From Oxytricha trifallax (Eukaryota > Ciliophora > Spirotrichea > Sporadotrichida > Oxytrichidae), in contig ARYC01018444.1 in the NCBI GenBank assembly GCA_000711775.1, forward strand, positions 53,342 through 117,341: 64,000 nucleotides of DNA, written 5' to 3'. The translations under genes and the position numbers were made by a program. Shown piece by piece: positions 46,542 to 58,147 of this stretch (its first letter is position 1; each line of letters starts with the position of its first letter). The notes beneath the pieces are model-generated. The model did no database searches. It was not told where the DNA came from and saw only the letters and a program-made list of their open reading frames with translations.

Positions 46542-47164
46542 CGGCTATGAGGTAGTATCCTCCCCCCCAATGTATACTTTTTATTTTATAGTCTAATAGA
46601 GCTTTTGACGCTGAGTAATAGTAGCAGATAAACATGAAATGTGCGAGCAATAGTTTTTGAGCTATGGCTTCATCAAAGTCACTTTTTATATATAAAAATC
46701 ATTATAAACTTTACTAAAATTTTCAAATTTTTCACAAAATTTAATTTCTCTTAAATAAATGATTTTAACAGTTTTTAACTATATTAAAAATTTAATCTAA
46801 TTTATTATAAATTTATAAAGTAAGCTCTTATAGTCTTTATGAAAATCTTAAATGAAAGTTAAAATGATTATAAAATTTCTTTATAAAATTATAATAAATT
46901 AGATTAAATTTTTAATATAGTTAAAAACTGTTAAAATCATTTATTTAAGAGAAATTAAGTTTTGAGAAAAATTTGAAAATTTTAGTAAAGTTTATAATGA
47001 TTTTTATATATAAAAAGTGACTTTGATGAAGCCATAGCTCAAAAACTATTGCTCGCACATTTCATGTTTATCTGCTACTATTACTCAGCGTCAAAAGCTC
47101 TATTAGACTATAAAATAAAAAGTATACATTGGGGGGGAGGATACTACCTCATAGCCAATCTTCC
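46542..47164. mobile_element. MITE acting as an IES in the zinc-finger gene, pointer ATCTTCC
   Basis: Inverted repeat of ~265 bp per arm (46542-46812 and 46892-47156), nearly perfect, with outer ends GGCTATGAGGTAGTATCC and a C7/G7 block. It is flanked by ATCTTCC (46535-46541 and 47158-47164), which serves as both target repeat and pointer. Coding sequence of the zinc-finger gene resumes on each side (TELIRRK before, KKPVRKWEKRQ after). One base is out of frame across the joint; a one-base loss near 47182 would explain that. Confidence 0.85.
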
Positions 47165-47811
47165 TTCTTATCAATTCAGTCTTTGAGCTCTAATTCGCAT
47201 CTCTCTTTCCATCTTCTTAAATTTTAGAGTCTTCATTTGGATTAGTTTTATATCCGTCGTTGTTATTGCTGACTTAGCTTGAATCTATAATTAGGTTTTC
47301 GCCCGATTGAAGCTTAGGTCTTTTGTAAGATTTCTCTCCATAGAAACCTCCAGATAAATTACTCAATTATGATTTCAAACTTCTTGTCTCAGTTCCGTCC
47401 TGTTAACCAGAACCAGATTATTTCTTGTTGTATCTTTTCTTTCCTTTTTTGCCTGAATCATCAGAACTCTCTGAAATTGGTTAAATTTCAGACTAGTTCC
47501 CTGATTTAGATTTTTCATCACTCATTAATTGTTTCTTTTACAACATCTTAGTTTTACTAACTGGAATTGGCTTTAAAAAATCATCTCCTTCTTCAACACC
47601 TAGAGCATAATTTTAAATTTTGGCAATCAAGATTACCTTTTATTTTAATAACAGATTAATTCTTCTTCTTTGAGGAAGACTTTCCAGTATTTTCAAAATC
47701 TTAGTCCTGCAAATTAATCTAGTTCTAATCGTAATACTAGTCTTCATTTTGCTCATTTAAATTATCTTCCTTTTAATATTTTGCACTCCCTAATTCATTT
47801 GAAGACTTCAT

Positions 47812-48076
47812 TTTTTAGGCTTATTGTTAACCCTCTAAAAATCTAATGTATTAAGTATTCTAAATTAATAATTATAAAATTCTCATGCCTCCATTTATTT
47901 TTATCATGAAGACAAGTCTGATGAAAATAGAATGGAATGATTAACTTAGAAGTATTAAAATTTCATATCTATGAGGTCCAGTTAGTCTGATAAGAATCAT
48001 TCAGAGATTATTTGCTTGATTATAAATTCAGAGATTATTTGCGTAATATAATTATTAAATCAAATCTACACTTCAA
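47812..48076. other. Divergent promoter region
   Basis: Between the minus-strand zinc-finger gene and the plus-strand gene at 48077. AT-rich, with a direct repeat AAATTCAGAGATTATTTGC / ATTCAGAGATTATTTGC near 47999-48045. No defined element. Confidence 0.35.
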
Positions 48077-48758
48077 ATGAACCGAAACCCTAATTCCTAA
48101 TTTTCAGTTTACCCCATGCAAGAGGTAAGTCTATCTTAATTTCAATCCTTATACCCTAACACTTCTGTTGAGTAGGCTTACAACGAGAGAGGCTACCAGC
48201 GTGCATCGGATGTGGCCATTTTAAATCACAGTACTGGTCTGGTTAATCCAAGTCTCTTTGATGTTACCCAAGATACGCAACTCAGGTTTCAAGACATCAT
48301 CCCAACAACATCTGTAGAATGGCGACGATCATGTCAATCCTACAGCTCAACAAAGATAAAGTAAGCCATTTTTTGACTTTTTATCGCTCATTGTAAGAGG
48401 AGAGGTTAGCTTGAGTAGACCCTAACCCCAGTATTCTTCTGAAAGTTTGTAGAATCCACATTCTTCGAGGTACAATCAGTCGGCTTTGTCGTTCAAGGCA
48501 TCTAACCTAAGTGATAACAAGTCAATCTTCGGGTAAAAATAAACTGCTTTGAAGAATGGCTTTGGATACTGGCAAAGAGAACTCTTGGGAATGAGCCAAA
48601 ACAAGCCCTCCGTGCACTAACAGTACGATGACAATTTAAATCTTTATACTCTATTTTTCTGTCAAATCCTTTTATAATATAGTGTTTATAATTAAGATTA
48701 ATAAGAAAATTTTAAAGCAATTATTATGTAAAGATTAAAGCGCTTTTTTTTCATATGA
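48077..48758 (+). CDS. Unknown protein, three exons
   Basis: Exons 48077-48124, 48176-48360, 48398-48758 (introns 51 and 37 nt) give 197 codons. Starts MNRNPNSQFSVYPMQEAYNE, then GLVNPSLFDVTQDTQLRF, TSVEWRRSCQSYSS, a Ser/Asn-rich region and GFGYWQRELLGMSQNKPS. The last ~35 codons before TGA are AT-rich and may not be coding, so the true end may be near 48640. I do not recognise the family. No IES or internal TGA. Confidence 0.65.
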
Positions 48759-49036
48759 ATATCAGCCATAAATGTAATAATTTATTCAGCCCTAAATGTA
48801 ATAATTTATTCATAATCACCAAGGAAGCTATCAATAAAGTAAATAAAGCAAGGACGAGTCTAATATAATCTGAAAGATGATTATCTTCAATTTATAATCA
48901 TTCTGAAAAATAAATATAATGATAATAAAAATTAAAACTTAAACTAAATAATAGTTTAAAACTGCGATAAAGTTATCTCGATATATCCATGCTAATTAAC
49001 AAACTTTATAAAAATAAGTAAAATATTATTAGGAAT

Positions 49037-49903
49037 ATGAATGTGAATCATCACGCTTATCAACCTTCAGGTTCAACTTTTGGTCAACCACAGCATGCTT
49101 TCCAGAGCACATAGTCGTCATTTTTGAGAGGAACCTCTTTAAAATCAACAATGGCATCTTACGACCCATCCAACTCCATTGACTATAATGAGCAGTAACA
49201 ACAAGCATAGAGCAACAGCGAGGTCATTGAGTTGTTCAAACACCAAATGGGCTTCTTTTCAGAAGCCATTGCTGCAAATGCCAAGCTAGAAGACCAGATC
49301 AAAAGAGTGCTTGATCTGGTCGAACAAATGCACATCTTTAATGGAATCTTCCTGAAGTTTTGTCATAAAATTGAAGATCAAGCGCACGGCCAGGATTCTG
49401 AAGAAAACACACATCAAATGAACACAGGTACCTAAGCAGAGCAAAAGGGTTCTCAGAGTGAAAAATCTCACGAGAGACCTCAACAACAAATGTACATGAT
49501 GATGGTTGAGGAGCTCAGAAAATTTATGGGGGAAGATGCGATTTAAATTGTTGATTTAATTGAAACAAGCCGCATGTTATATGAGAGAATCGAGCAGTTC
49601 TCTGAGGAATCAGATATCTTTGATGAACTCCGATGCAACAGCTCCTTCAAGCACCCTTCAAACACTAACTTCAACCATACTACCATGTTACAGAGAATGA
49701 TGATGATGAACCCCTTCTAAGATGGATCTAACAAACATTATTAAGAGAATCGCTTTATGCAACAGGATTTAAATGAAGTTATGATGAAAACCAAGATTAC
49801 AATTAATGCTCAAATATAATAAGATTCATTAGTATCATAAAATGTGTACTATATTATCAAATTATTTATATATTAAACTTTATATGTATAAAAATTCTCT
49901 TGA
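49037..49903 (+). CDS. Unknown Gln-rich coiled-coil protein
   Basis: 288 codons, intronless, ciliate code, ending in TGA. MNVNHHAYQPSGSTFGQPQ, then a Ser/Gln-rich N-terminus; from residue ~65 a helical region VIELFKHQMGFFSEAIAANA, KRVLDLVEQMHIFNGIFLKF, then EELRKFMGEDAIQIVDLIET and MMMMNPFQDGSN. The last ~20 codons look non-coding in composition. No family recognised; no defects. Confidence 0.65.
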
Positions 49904-50301
49904 AAAAATTCATTATATATAATATGAATAAAATATATGTAAACACTTCGTCAAGATAATTAAATATTTTGTCATTATAAACTTTCATTACAAAATCTAA
50001 TACAATAAATTTAATGATGAATATTAAAGTTTAATAATTTTTATTCTATAATTGTAAAATAATTAATTGATAAATTAACTATATATAAGGAATTAATTTC
50101 TTAAATTATTTTATAGTCATAAAAAATATCCAGTATCTTATATTACGTAAGAAAATATACTTAAGCTAATATTTATTTGGAAATATTCAAGATAATATAA
50201 AAAATATGCTCGCATTTATACATTAATAGCCAAAATATAATAGAATTAGTGATATTTGTTCTTATAAATTAATTCAAATAAATACTTAAATTAATTAAAA
50301 T
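49904..50301. other. AT-rich intergenic
   Basis: No recognised feature. Confidence 0.4.
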
Positions 50302-51800
50302 ATGAATGATTACCAAAACCACAGATAAATGCCTGAAACTGAAGCTCAATCAACAAGAAACCAATCTTTTATGAACAATAAAGGCTTTCAAAACTCCTTT
50401 TTAATTTTTATGTTTTCTAGAGGAGTTGGTAAGAAGACTATTAAAAACTTTGACTCAGATATCAGAAAGCCTGTTGAAACCCTTGTTGTAATAAAAAATG
50501 CGCTATAAAAGCAGAGAGAAGGCTTTGTTTACTATGATGATGACGATCAGCACCAGATGGATATGTCCTCAAACACTTTTAACTCCCATATTAATCATGG
50601 TTCAGTTGAAGAGATGGTGATAAGGACAAGTTAAAAGGATACTAATCCACTTGTCATGAACATTTTCCCAGGCAATCATTAGTCAAATAAGCCATCAACC
50701 CCTTAACATTAAACTCCTCTCAACTAGAGACCCACTTAAAATTAGAGATAAAAACCAAAGAAGTCTCAAACCAAGGATAAAATTGAGGTACCCAGAAACC
50801 TGCTCTCACATCCAAGCAATAAAGTGAACAGTCACCCTTTAAACATTCCAAAGTATTCTTAAGAAATCATTGAAGAAAAAGTTACCAGAGGAATTGAAAT
50901 TATTAGCGAGGACTTAACTTCCGACTTTGAATCAGAGCATGAAGTACCAGACTCCATCTAAACATCATAGAGTTTGTAAAGAAGCTTTTAAGGTAACATC
51001 TAATTCAAGGGTTCTAGTGATCGTTAAAGCAAAAGCAGCACTGATGATCGTCATAGAGGACATACAAAGTAAGAAAATAATGCTGATGATAAGGGCAATG
51101 AATAGCAGGAAGATTATGAAATTCAAGCGGGGATTACAAGGGAGATGAGAACTTTTCTCTTAGCTAGCTTGGCAAGAGAAAAATAGTCAGAAGAAAGTTG
51201 TAAAGTGCCTTTTCAAATCAAGCTAGGAAGAGAGCAAGACAACAAACTGCCTCAAAGGTTAATTTTTCATAAAATAATCGTAAATTCCTGGGATCGAACT
51301 CAAATGGCAGAAATAGCTTGATAAAAATTTTATTAATAGTATAAAGCAAATCCAAGAAATCAAAGTCAATTAGGAAATCTAAATCAGCTATCCAAGGTGA
51401 ATTTATTTTGTCCAACAAAAACCCTAAATTTATTTGCCCTAAATGCAAAGAAGTCTTACATTCAGGATGGGCTTTATTTAGTCATTCAAGCAGAGTCATC
51501 CAGGGGAATCTAATTATTACTGAAGAAAAATCGAGCGTAGAGACCAAACAGTTTAAGAAAGGGAACTCTTAATTTATTCTACTAATATACTACGACAATT
51601 AATCTTGCAATGGAATTTATGTAAATGATGGCAAAGAAAAAACATGCTGATTTATTTGGCTAAGATGCTCCCAATAACAGAGTCAAGATCAGAAAGTTCA
51701 AAAAGGAATTCAAGAAGATGTTCTTCGGAAGTAACAGTCTAAATCCAAGTGCTGGCCTTAAAACCCTTTAAGTAGTATGCAAGTAACAAAATTATTATTA
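50302..51800 (+). pseudogene. Unknown basic protein with one C2C-type zinc motif, frame-shifted
   Basis: Starts MNDYQNHRQMPETEAQSTRN and runs open, Gln/Ser/Lys-rich, to about 51130 (GNEQQEDYEIQAG). There one base is missing in a G run (CAAGCGGGGATTAC); the next frame then continues GDYKGDENFSLSQLGKRKIV, a long Arg/Lys-rich part, FICPKCKEVLHSGWALFSH (possible zinc finger) and after another shift MMAKKKHADLFGQDAPNNR to about 51780. A homopolymer change between otherwise clean frames suggests sequence error as readily as decay. Nuclear and nucleic-acid binding by composition (inference); family unknown. Confidence 0.55.
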
Positions 51801-51904
51801 GTTTATTCTTTGCTCTACCAATGTTTATATTTTTACTTTATTTTATATTTTCATTCATTTTCCTTATTATTTAATTGGCAACTTATCTTTCTTATAAACT
51901 TCTC

Positions 51905-52649
51905 ATTTCATGAATAAGCTATCAATGCTATCTAAAAGGTAACAACCTCTTAACTTATCTTAATTATTTTTATCAAGAAAACTTGGAGATTTATGTAACT
52001 CTGTTCGATTTGAAGCGTTTAGAATCTTACTCAAGGAACCTCGTTGACTTCCATTTGATTATGGATTTAGTCCCAACTTTAGCTAAACTTTACTATACTA
52101 GATCTTCCAACAATCACTCCACTCCTGCTAATGTCTTGCCTGTGTCACTCTTTCTTACACTCAAAGTGCTATATTGCTATGAATGGGAGTGTTGAAGAAT
52201 TACGAGTAGACTTAAACCTCTAAGCCAATCAGTTGCTGCCTCTCTTCAACAAAGGCATTAGAAAGTTCACAAGAGTCCTAAGAGAAGTCTTTGAAAGAGA
52301 GATTGCAAAGCAAGTTGACTATGAAACTCAAAAAGGCCACGACAAATTGAAGAAGAATCTCAATGAATCAACTGGCCAAATTAAGCAGAGTTTATCTGAG
52401 GAATTGGATGCTAGTGACCACTAATTGATCAAGAAAATGAGACAAGAATAGGAGGACTTTATTAAGAAGTTTAAGAAGCACGAAATCAAGCAGACTGATG
52501 AAAATTTCAAGAAAGCCATTCACGGCAAAGGCAACCTCAACATCGTCAGCATTCAAAATAAAAAGAAAGACAATGAAGAAAATGTTGAAGATTTGGAGAA
52601 AAACGTTAATAAGAACAAGGACAAGAAAGAGAAGAGACATAAGCAATGA
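51905..52649 (+). pseudogene. NAT10/Kre33 RNA cytidine acetyltransferase, C-terminal fragment
   Basis: FDLKRLESYSRNLVDFHLIM and DLVPTLAKLYY match the conserved C-terminal part of NAT10/Kre33, and VEELRVDLNLQANQLLPLFN with KGIRKFTRVLREVFEREIAK matches its tail (LxLPxNQLLxLFNxxIRK). Between them the frame shifts and LL-TGA-MGV stands where a Gly/Ala is usual. The Lys-rich C-terminus (KNVNKNKDKKEKRHKQ) ends in TGA at 52647. NAT10 acetylates cytidines in 18S rRNA and tRNA in the nucleolus. The helicase and acetyltransferase domains are absent here, so this is a partial germline segment, probably decayed. Confidence 0.8.
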
Positions 52650-52816
52650 ATTGGAGTAATTAACTCAAGATACCTAAATAACAGTTATTTATTAATTAAT
52701 TATTAATATATCGAACCAATAGAGTTTGCATTATCACATTTTTAGATTTGTTTAAATAAGTAGTGAATTGATATAAATAAAACTAGCGCTAATTCTCCTT
52801 GGAGTTGTGAATCTCA

Positions 52817-55791
52817 TCAAATACCGTAATCAAAGGAGTCTCTGTTTAAACTTGAATCCTTGCTTCTCGAAAGTGCAAATTAATATTCGTACTGTTACTC
52901 CTCTGACATATTCTTCCACTTATAGGTATCAATAATCAGAGCTGTGTGATATTTGACCTTAGTCTGAAGATGCTTGAATTGACATTAGTCTGAAGATGCT
53001 TAAATTTAAGTGACTAGATCCTAAGAGTTCGTTATTTTTCACATTAATCAAGTCTGATCCCTTGAGGATAATGAATTTCTTTAATTAAAGGTTTCAATTA
53101 CTTGTAATAAATTCTTACATTGACATCATTAAGCTTGAAATCAACTCTATATGACTTGTTGATCTTAACATTTTCCTGGAAAGTTACTCTCAATTTAAGT
53201 AATTTCTTAGCAATGTCCATTTGCACTTCTTGATAGTGATTCTTGTCGAAAATGTTGAATTCTTCTTCACAGATTTCCTTCACTTTTCTTGGGATCACAT
53301 CCTTAAATTCTCTTGACTAAAAATAATATAAATAATCTTATAAGACTTTACCCATTGGTTTGATTTAATCAATTCATTGCAGTAGATTACGATTTGATGA
53401 AGCTCCAATTTTTCTTCTCTTGCCAAGGGCTATTTTCTTTCAAATCCTACAAGTTTTTCGTATACTCTTGGAATTAATGGGCTTTACAATTATTTATCCT
53501 TAATAAATAGATCTTTTAATTATATTGAAGCATAATTAAAGTTTGGAAATCGTTTAAATTAATTCGCTATTTAATGAGAGTTTTAATTTTTCAATATTTT
53601 GCTAATATAATATATATATATATAATGAACCTTATTACAACAATAATTTTACCTTTTGTCAGCTATATTTATAAAAGTGAAGACCTAATTTATCTATTAA
53701 AATTATTTAAAATAAGACATCATTTTCAACAAAGAAACATATTCTTTGGCATTTTATTATTAAAATCTTAACTTTTTTATGAAATTATTCATCATCAGGA
53801 ATGATTAAACTCCAAATAACATGAATGAGTTCATCATTTTTGATAAGATTCATATTGTCCTTTAGTTGCATAAGGTATCTGTAGTAGAATTGAGTTTGCA
53901 TCTGTGAATTGATATATCCCTCCTCCTTGACGAATAAGTGAAGCATCCTTCAAACTGCATCAAAATTTGAAGTGAAGTGTTTCTATGAAGACACTCCTGC
54001 ATCCAGGCATTGCTCCAAGTACTTGTAGAATACTATCAAGTCTTTCTTGCTATTATAGAAATATGGTTAGATTGGGAAGGAACCACTTACGAGTGATCAT
54101 TGACAATGGTGACTATTGAATTGAGCTGTTTCAAGTCAAATTTTCTGATGTCTGTCTTTTAGTCTTTTAAGCTTTGTAAGATTTGATCTGCGTATCTCTT
54201 TCTATCACTTGCTGAAATTAAACTATCATACACTTTGAAAAGATAAAAAATAATAAATACACTATTATATTTTAGAGAATCATGTTTTATTTTAGAAGAT
54301 ATTGCTAAAAATCAATTGATTACTTAATCATAATAAAAACATTTAAATCTATCACAAATATTATGTTGAATTCTTCAGGACTATTATAATTTTGGACAAA
54401 ATTCCGATCACAGAAATTATTAATAAAAGTTTCCTTTACATTTATTTTTAAATTTAAATTCCTAATCAATTTCCCCCTAAATTATTCATTAATTTTCTTC
54501 AATTCTCAATCAGTAAAAAAATATCTCCCTGAATAACTATAAATATTATTTTTTTTCATAGAATATTATTGTATTGAATAGTTAGGAGTTGACTTTTCAA
54601 TTTTGGTCAATTTAGATTCTGAGATAATTATCTGAAAATTTCTCATTATTTAATTGATTATTTTTGACTACTCTAGTGTATGTTTCAAGTTCTTTGACGA
54701 CTTTAATAGTTTCATAGACGATATCTGATTGAACTAGTGCATCCTTATGTCTAATATATTCGAATGCTAAATCAGTGTAATCCTTCTAGGGGAATAGATC
54801 TTTATCTAAATTCACGCAATTCAGAACTCTGTAGGAAATCACTAAAGTCATGAATGAAAAAATCTTTCTCAATTAATTGAAAAGCTTCTCATACAAGTCT
54901 GGTCTCTCAGTGTATTTAACTTTGAGGAGACCCTCTAAAATTAAAATAGATGAAAACTTGTTGAAAGTAGTCAAAGAACTCATTAGGTTTAGTTCATTTA
55001 ATAGCGAGTTTGGGACATGATTCATATTCAAGAAAGAGTGAATAATGCTGGTCATGTCCATCGAGATAAATCTTGCATAGTTATCAAGCACTCTCTTCTC
55101 AAGAGCTTTTAATTGATTTTCAGTGAAATCACTCTTATCTAGTTTAGTGTCTGAAAGTAATCTGACTACTGGCACAATAGTTTGCACTAGAATGTCCTTG
55201 ACATTTTAAGCTAAATGAGAGACAATCATTTTGAAGAGATTATTAGCTGCCTCTGGAGTGTTAGAACTGGGATCTCCATACTTATTCAAATATTCTGCCT
55301 TCTCTTCTTAAGTCATAGTGGCGTATTTCCCTTGTTCTTTTACTATGTAATTTATCTTATCCAACAAGAAAGAGTAGTGATTCAAGTTGAAGTGCTTGGT
55401 ATGCAAATTATATTAAGATTGAAATTGGTTTACCTGGAAGTACTCGTTCATAATGTTGCTTATATACTGGTCACTAGCGTATTACTATTGAGCGATATTG
55501 AAGGCTCTGTTGTCAATTTGCTCAACTTAATTGGTAAACCTTAAGACTATTAAAACTAAGTAAATTTTAATCAACTTTTCTAAAAGTTTATCTTCATCAA
55601 ACTGTTGTGATCCAGATTTAGATAATGGTTGTTCCTAATCATAGATGCTAAAGTATCTAACATTAATCAAGTTTTATTGACTTTAATACAATTAGTTTGA
55701 TGCTAGTAATTTTATTGAAATTGTTAGCTCTGTGACTCACAGCTTGTCTTGATGAAGCAAGAAGAAGCTTTTTTGCGATTAAAGATTGCAT
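52817..55791 (-). pseudogene. Mitochondrial RAP-domain (FASTK-like) protein
   Basis: Starts MQSLIAKKLLLASSRQAVSH, a mitochondrial presequence. Long helical-repeat part: YLNKYGDPSSNTPEAANNLF, FTENQLKALEKRVLDNYARF, LVQSDIVYETIKVVKELETY, DIRKFDLKQLNSIVTIVNDH. C-terminal RAP-like part: KSYRVDFKLNDVNVRIYYK, then SLKFKHLQTKVKYHTALIID and TYKWKNMSEEQQYEYQFAL, ending in TGA at 52817. AT-rich intervals (about 53510-53770, 54240-54620, 55620-55720) are IESs or introns. A 26-bp IES lies at 52976-53001. One TGA replaces a probable Trp (DAV-TGA-RMLHLF, near 53956). RAP proteins bind organelle RNA. Confidence 0.72.
52976..53001. other. 26-bp IES with a 17-bp pointer
   Basis: TTAGTCTGAAGATGCTT occurs at 52959-52975 and 52985-53001, separated by only 9 bp. 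Reading through both copies breaks the RAP frame; removing one copy plus spacer gives RIQSLKFKHLQTKVKYHTAL. Confidence 0.8.
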
Positions 55792-56826
55792 ATTTAAAAT
55801 TTTTATATAATTAATAATTAAAAATGAATTAATGGCTTAATTAAATATTATCTTGATGATAAAATATACATAAGAATTTTAATAATCAAAATTTAAATAT
55901 CTGATAATTTCAATAAATTTAACATTTTATTGTAAAAAAGATATAAAATAATTTATTTTCAACTTTCTAACATTGATATATTTTGAAGTTAAAGATAGAA
56001 AATAACTTTTCTTTTCTCATTTTAGAGTCTTAAATTTTTATTTTTTTTTGTATTAATAATCAAATTATTAGGAATTTAAAAACAAACATTAAACTAATAT
56101 TTGATTATAATGTTTAAAGATTTGAATATTTATTATAACAATTTATTCAGAAATTATTCCTCTTACATTCTTATAATTTTCTATTGCTTTAATTATAAAA
56201 TACAATATGAGCTGAACAAATAGTAAGTAGATGTAATGATAATTGATAAAAAATTATTTTTTGTGAAATAGATATATAATCTATGTAAAAAGTAATTATG
56301 GTATCAAAGTAAACTGAATCAGCAACAAATCTCAACTCCTAAAAGTAAGTGCAAATTATCTAACTAATGTCATTATAGTGAGGAAGTGAAGAAAGAAGAC
56401 CAACAGAAGTAGTTTATCATAAATTATTTATAAGAAGAAATTATTTGAAATGTTTTTATTTAAATAATCAAGGGTATGAGGTCACTGGAGTTCAAGAACA
56501 TCATTACAGATTTGCAATCGAAGAAAGTTATGTGAAAAGACATTGAAGCCCCGGACATTATGGTTCAAAATGGACTCTGTGAAATGGATTACTTCAAGCC
56601 ATCTCAAATCTAAGCTCATGCTATTCCAAAGATTATGTAAAACCCTAGCGAAAGCTACTTGTTTCAAGCTTGAAACGGCAGTAGCAAGACTGGTGCATTT
56701 GGAATCCCAGCTATTTTGAGAGTGAGCCCCAACATTCAGGAAACTTAAGTCATTATCTTTGCTAATACAAGGGAACTTATTAGACAGATCAAGGGTGTGC
56801 TAGACAGACTTGCAACTCATTAAATG

Positions 56827-56877
56827 CTTAAAATATTTTTAATTTTTTACTTTTATAATTGTTAATGAACAAAGATG
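56827..56877. other. IES, pointer ATG (51 bp)
   Basis: ATG at 56824-56826 and 56875-56877. Excision joins RLATHQM to NISIEIGEGSIIKKVQILIT in frame. Pointer could also be shifted by a few bases. Confidence 0.75.
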
Positions 56878-57760
56878 AACATCTCTATTGAGATCGGTGA
56901 AGGTTCAATTATCAAGAAAGTTCAGATCCTGATCACAAGTCCAAACTATTTCACTAACAAGTTAGCATGAAAAGGCTCTTAATTGGATTTCAGACATGCA
57001 AGCATGGTTGTTATCGAAGAGGCTGATGAATTCTTTAAGCAAGAGAACAACCGTGAAGTGATCTAATCTCTTATTGATAAAGAGCAAAAGAAACGTGGTG
57101 TGAATCCTCAGTACCTTATTTTTTCAGCTACTTTTGAACAGGACATCATTGATCAGTTTTCCAAGATTGTGGGAGAATTCACTTCATTTAGAGTGAAAAA
57201 GGAGTCACTTAATCTTAAGGGAGTCAAGCAGTACTACATACATCATTCTTGACAACAATATATAATTCAAACATAAATACTGTTCTTTGTTTTTTTATTT
57301 TGGATGTGAATAGCAAATGCTAATTTGTAGAAGAGTTCTATAAAAAGAATTCCAGAGTCCAGGCTATGCTGTTCACAAATACCAAAGCTACTGCTAACTA
57401 CCTGAAGGAGAGATTAGTTAAAGAGAATCATAAGCCAGATATCAATATTGGTGGATTGTCTTTCAATGAGAGGGATTGAGTCATCGATATGTTTAATTTT
57501 AATTAAATATGTTAGACATTACATTTAAAAAACATTTTAAATAATTGAAGAAAATTTAGAAATTTCTATATTTATTAAGATTTGTATCTTACTAAATAAA
57601 TTTAGTATCTTATTTTTGTAATTATTATGTTCAGAGAGACATCGTGCAATATTTTCATCAATATAAATGGGATATCCTTACTAATTTATATATTTGATTG
57701 AATGCATTGATTTACACCAATGTACTAGCCAGAGGCATTGATGTCTCAGAAGTAGATATT

Positions 57761-57793
57761 AAAAAAATATATTAACAATTAATAATTAATATT
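57761..57793. other. IES, pointer ATATT (33 bp)
   Basis: ATATT at 57756-57760 and 57789-57793. Excision gives DVSEVD-IVINFDVP, the expected helicase motif V region. Confidence 0.88.
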
Positions 57794-57976
57794 GTGATTA
57801 ACTTTGACGTGCCAATAACCCAAGATGAGGGTTGGAAGGAGCCAGACTACGCCAAGTATCTGCACAGAGTAGGCAGAACCGGTAAATTCGGTACAGACGG
57901 TCTTGCTCTAACCCTGATCGAAGATGATATCGATGGTTTCAACATTTCAATGATTAAGAAGATCGAGCAACACTAT

Positions 57977-57996
57977 ATTTATATTAATTTTACTAT
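57977..57996. other. IES, pointer ACTAT (20 bp)
   Basis: ACTAT at 57972-57976 and 57992-57996. Excision gives KKIEQHY-GSEIKEVKSF and a correct DBP5-type C-terminus (EEFAEIYKTMRRGAEM). Confidence 0.88.
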
Positions 57997-58147
57997 GGCA
58001 GTGAGATCAAGGAGGTCAAATCCTTTGAGGAATTTGCTGAGATCTACAAAACTATGAGAAGAGGAGCTGAGATGAGATTTGAACTGCTAAAAAAACCTAT
58101 AAATTATTGTTAAACCTATATTATTTCTATTTAGAGATTCTATTATC

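Larger units (their letters stand above)
45134..47811 (-). pseudogene. C2H2 zinc-finger protein with several IESs
   Basis: Starts MKSSNELGSAKYQKEDN. The Ser/Lys/Gln-rich N-terminus is cut by a GTAATC...CTCTAG intron. After the IESs are removed, three fingers appear: QEDDCGKKFLDNSKLKRHQ, VHTGEKPYKCDICSQKFSLD and THTGEKPYVCSYPSCHKR, TFIIIA-like with TGEKPY linkers. The C-terminal part has QMIMDEDGNMIPAPMYAP, a 38-nt intron, IGGQIFAVNYNP and an acidic end. Defects: the first finger's first Cys is TGA, one finger has RIPLRTH where RTHLRTH is usual, and single-base losses occur near 45583 and 47182. Likely nucleic-acid binding if expressed. Either a decayed germline paralogue or partly mis-assembled. 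Confidence 0.8.
56298..58068 (+). pseudogene. DBP5/DDX19-like DEAD-box RNA helicase with IESs
   Basis: Starts MVSKQTESATNLNSQ, first intron 32-34 nt. Helicase signature: YFKPSQIQAHAIPKIM (Q motif), NGSSKTGAFGIP (motif I, usually GSGKT), RHASMVVIEEADEFF (DEAD region, reads EEAD), LIFSATFEQDIIDQF (SAT), AMLFTNTKATANYLKER, TNVLARGIDVSEVD, VINFDVPITQDEGWKEPDYA and YLHRVGRTGKFGTDGLAL. DBP5 remodels mRNPs at the nuclear pore. IESs at 56827-56877, 57761-57793 and 57977-57996 restore the frame; others are likely near 56410-56475, 57255-57315, 57490-57640 and 57690-57720. In-frame TGA at VM-KD, QA-NG, LA-KG and RD-VID, plus altered motif I, indicate decay. Confidence 0.88.

Noticed and set aside
49286-49489. 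Minus-strand ORF opposite the coiled-coil protein
   Set aside because: Shadow frame; the plus strand is open for 288 codons.
40402-58068. TGA reassigned to an amino acid (Trp or Cys) in this organism
   Set aside because: Three TBE ORF types, p24 and several other genes end cleanly at TGA, and the in-frame TGAs stand at sites for different residues (Gly, Gln, Cys, Trp).
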